Position numbers and translations under genes: made by a program. From the NCBI RefSeq assembly GCF_025725645.1, contig NZ_CP107007.1, positions 3,472,001 to 3,536,000 on the forward strand: DNA of 64,000 bases, read 5' to 3'. Origin of the DNA: Halomonas sp. GD1P12 (GTDB taxonomy: Bacteria > Pseudomonadota > Gammaproteobacteria > Pseudomonadales > Halomonadaceae). The notes beneath the pieces are model-generated. The model saw only the letters and a list, made by a program, of their open reading frames with translations. It did no database searches and was not told the DNA's origin. Each line of letters starts with the position of its first letter. Positions within the stretch are counted from its first letter, which is position 1. Shown here in pieces: positions 63,905 through 64,000 of the stretch.

Positions 63905-63921
63905 CGCACCATATAAGTGCG
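63905..63921. promoter_or_regulatory. Candidate NtrC-binding site upstream of glnK-amt
   Basis: CGCACCATATAAGTGCG contains GCAC-CATATAA-GTGC, with the exact GCAC-N7-GTGC spacing of the NtrC consensus and the CA plus AT-rich centre. It lies ~110 bp upstream of the sigma54-like promoter. Same core architecture as the site upstream of urtA. Confidence 0.5.
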
Positions 63922-64000
63922 AATAGAAAAGCGCCTTGCCTTCTTTTGATGCATTGAAAAAGTCACTGCTTTCTCGTCTGCGAAACATGCGTATTTCGCT

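Overview
The window is about 64 kb of compact, GC-rich chromosome from a gammaproteobacterium. Gene content and protein style (urt, tct, aap and phn transporters, a BCCT carrier, an outer-membrane protein of the salt-induced DUF481 type, many chemoreceptors) fit a Halomonas-like marine or halophilic heterotroph. That assignment is inference; no rRNA or other phylogenetic marker is present. I see no prophage, IS element, CRISPR array, tRNA or rRNA. The stretch is mostly core metabolism interleaved with uptake and signalling modules.

Layout. 1-308 is the 5' part of urtA (urea uptake) read leftwards, with a sigma54-like promoter and an NtrC-like site behind it. 651-6369 holds tctCBA (tricarboxylate transporter) and a CitA/DcuS-type two-component pair. 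6492-9866 holds a DUF481 outer-membrane protein and a NitT/TauT-type ABC transporter. 10062-14093 holds a BCCT transporter behind a promoter-terminator leader, a LysR regulator and a 2-oxoadipate dioxygenase (HglS type). 14395-19397 is a leftward block: mscS-type channel, YqaA, IclR regulator and trhO. 19634-25059 holds a pirin, serA and xseB-ispA-dxs. 25132-32712 holds an aldo-keto reductase, an FdhF/YdeP molybdoenzyme with a small winged-helix partner, a DjlA-like co-chaperone, a small exported protein, a GST, and a HAD protein overlapping a pentapeptide-repeat membrane protein. 32723-37587 is a four-gene signalling operon (receiver-PAS-GGDEF, two histidine kinases, single-domain receiver). 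37659-40415 holds ribA and hemE-speE. 40518-45999 is the aap general amino-acid ABC transporter with two tandem binding proteins. 45996-50203 holds a histidine phosphatase and phnDCE1E2. 50280-59574 holds a host-attachment-family protein and four tandem chemoreceptors. 59603-63699 holds the divergent finR/fpr pair and glnK-amt-glnB/K.

How it works together. The urt end, the second aap binding gene and the glnK-amt end all carry sigma54-like -24/-12 elements with NtrC-like palindromes upstream, so the window is bracketed by a nitrogen-scavenging regulon (urea, amino acids, ammonium). The phn operon has a Pho-box-like element. Each of the four chemoreceptors has its own sigma28 (FliA)-type promoter. 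At least the first receptor has a complete amino-acid-binding Cache motif, which links amino-acid sensing with amino-acid uptake. The two middle receptors share a 773-bp tract with 11 differences counted by eye, the signature of recent duplication or gene conversion of the signalling half.

I did not find a clearly new multi-gene system. The best candidates for a second look are the receptor array, the BCCT leader with its orphan intrinsic terminator, the kinase with an apparently periplasmic PAS domain, and the pentapeptide-repeat protein with a degenerate channel-like tail. Functional calls come from reading motifs; no searches were run.
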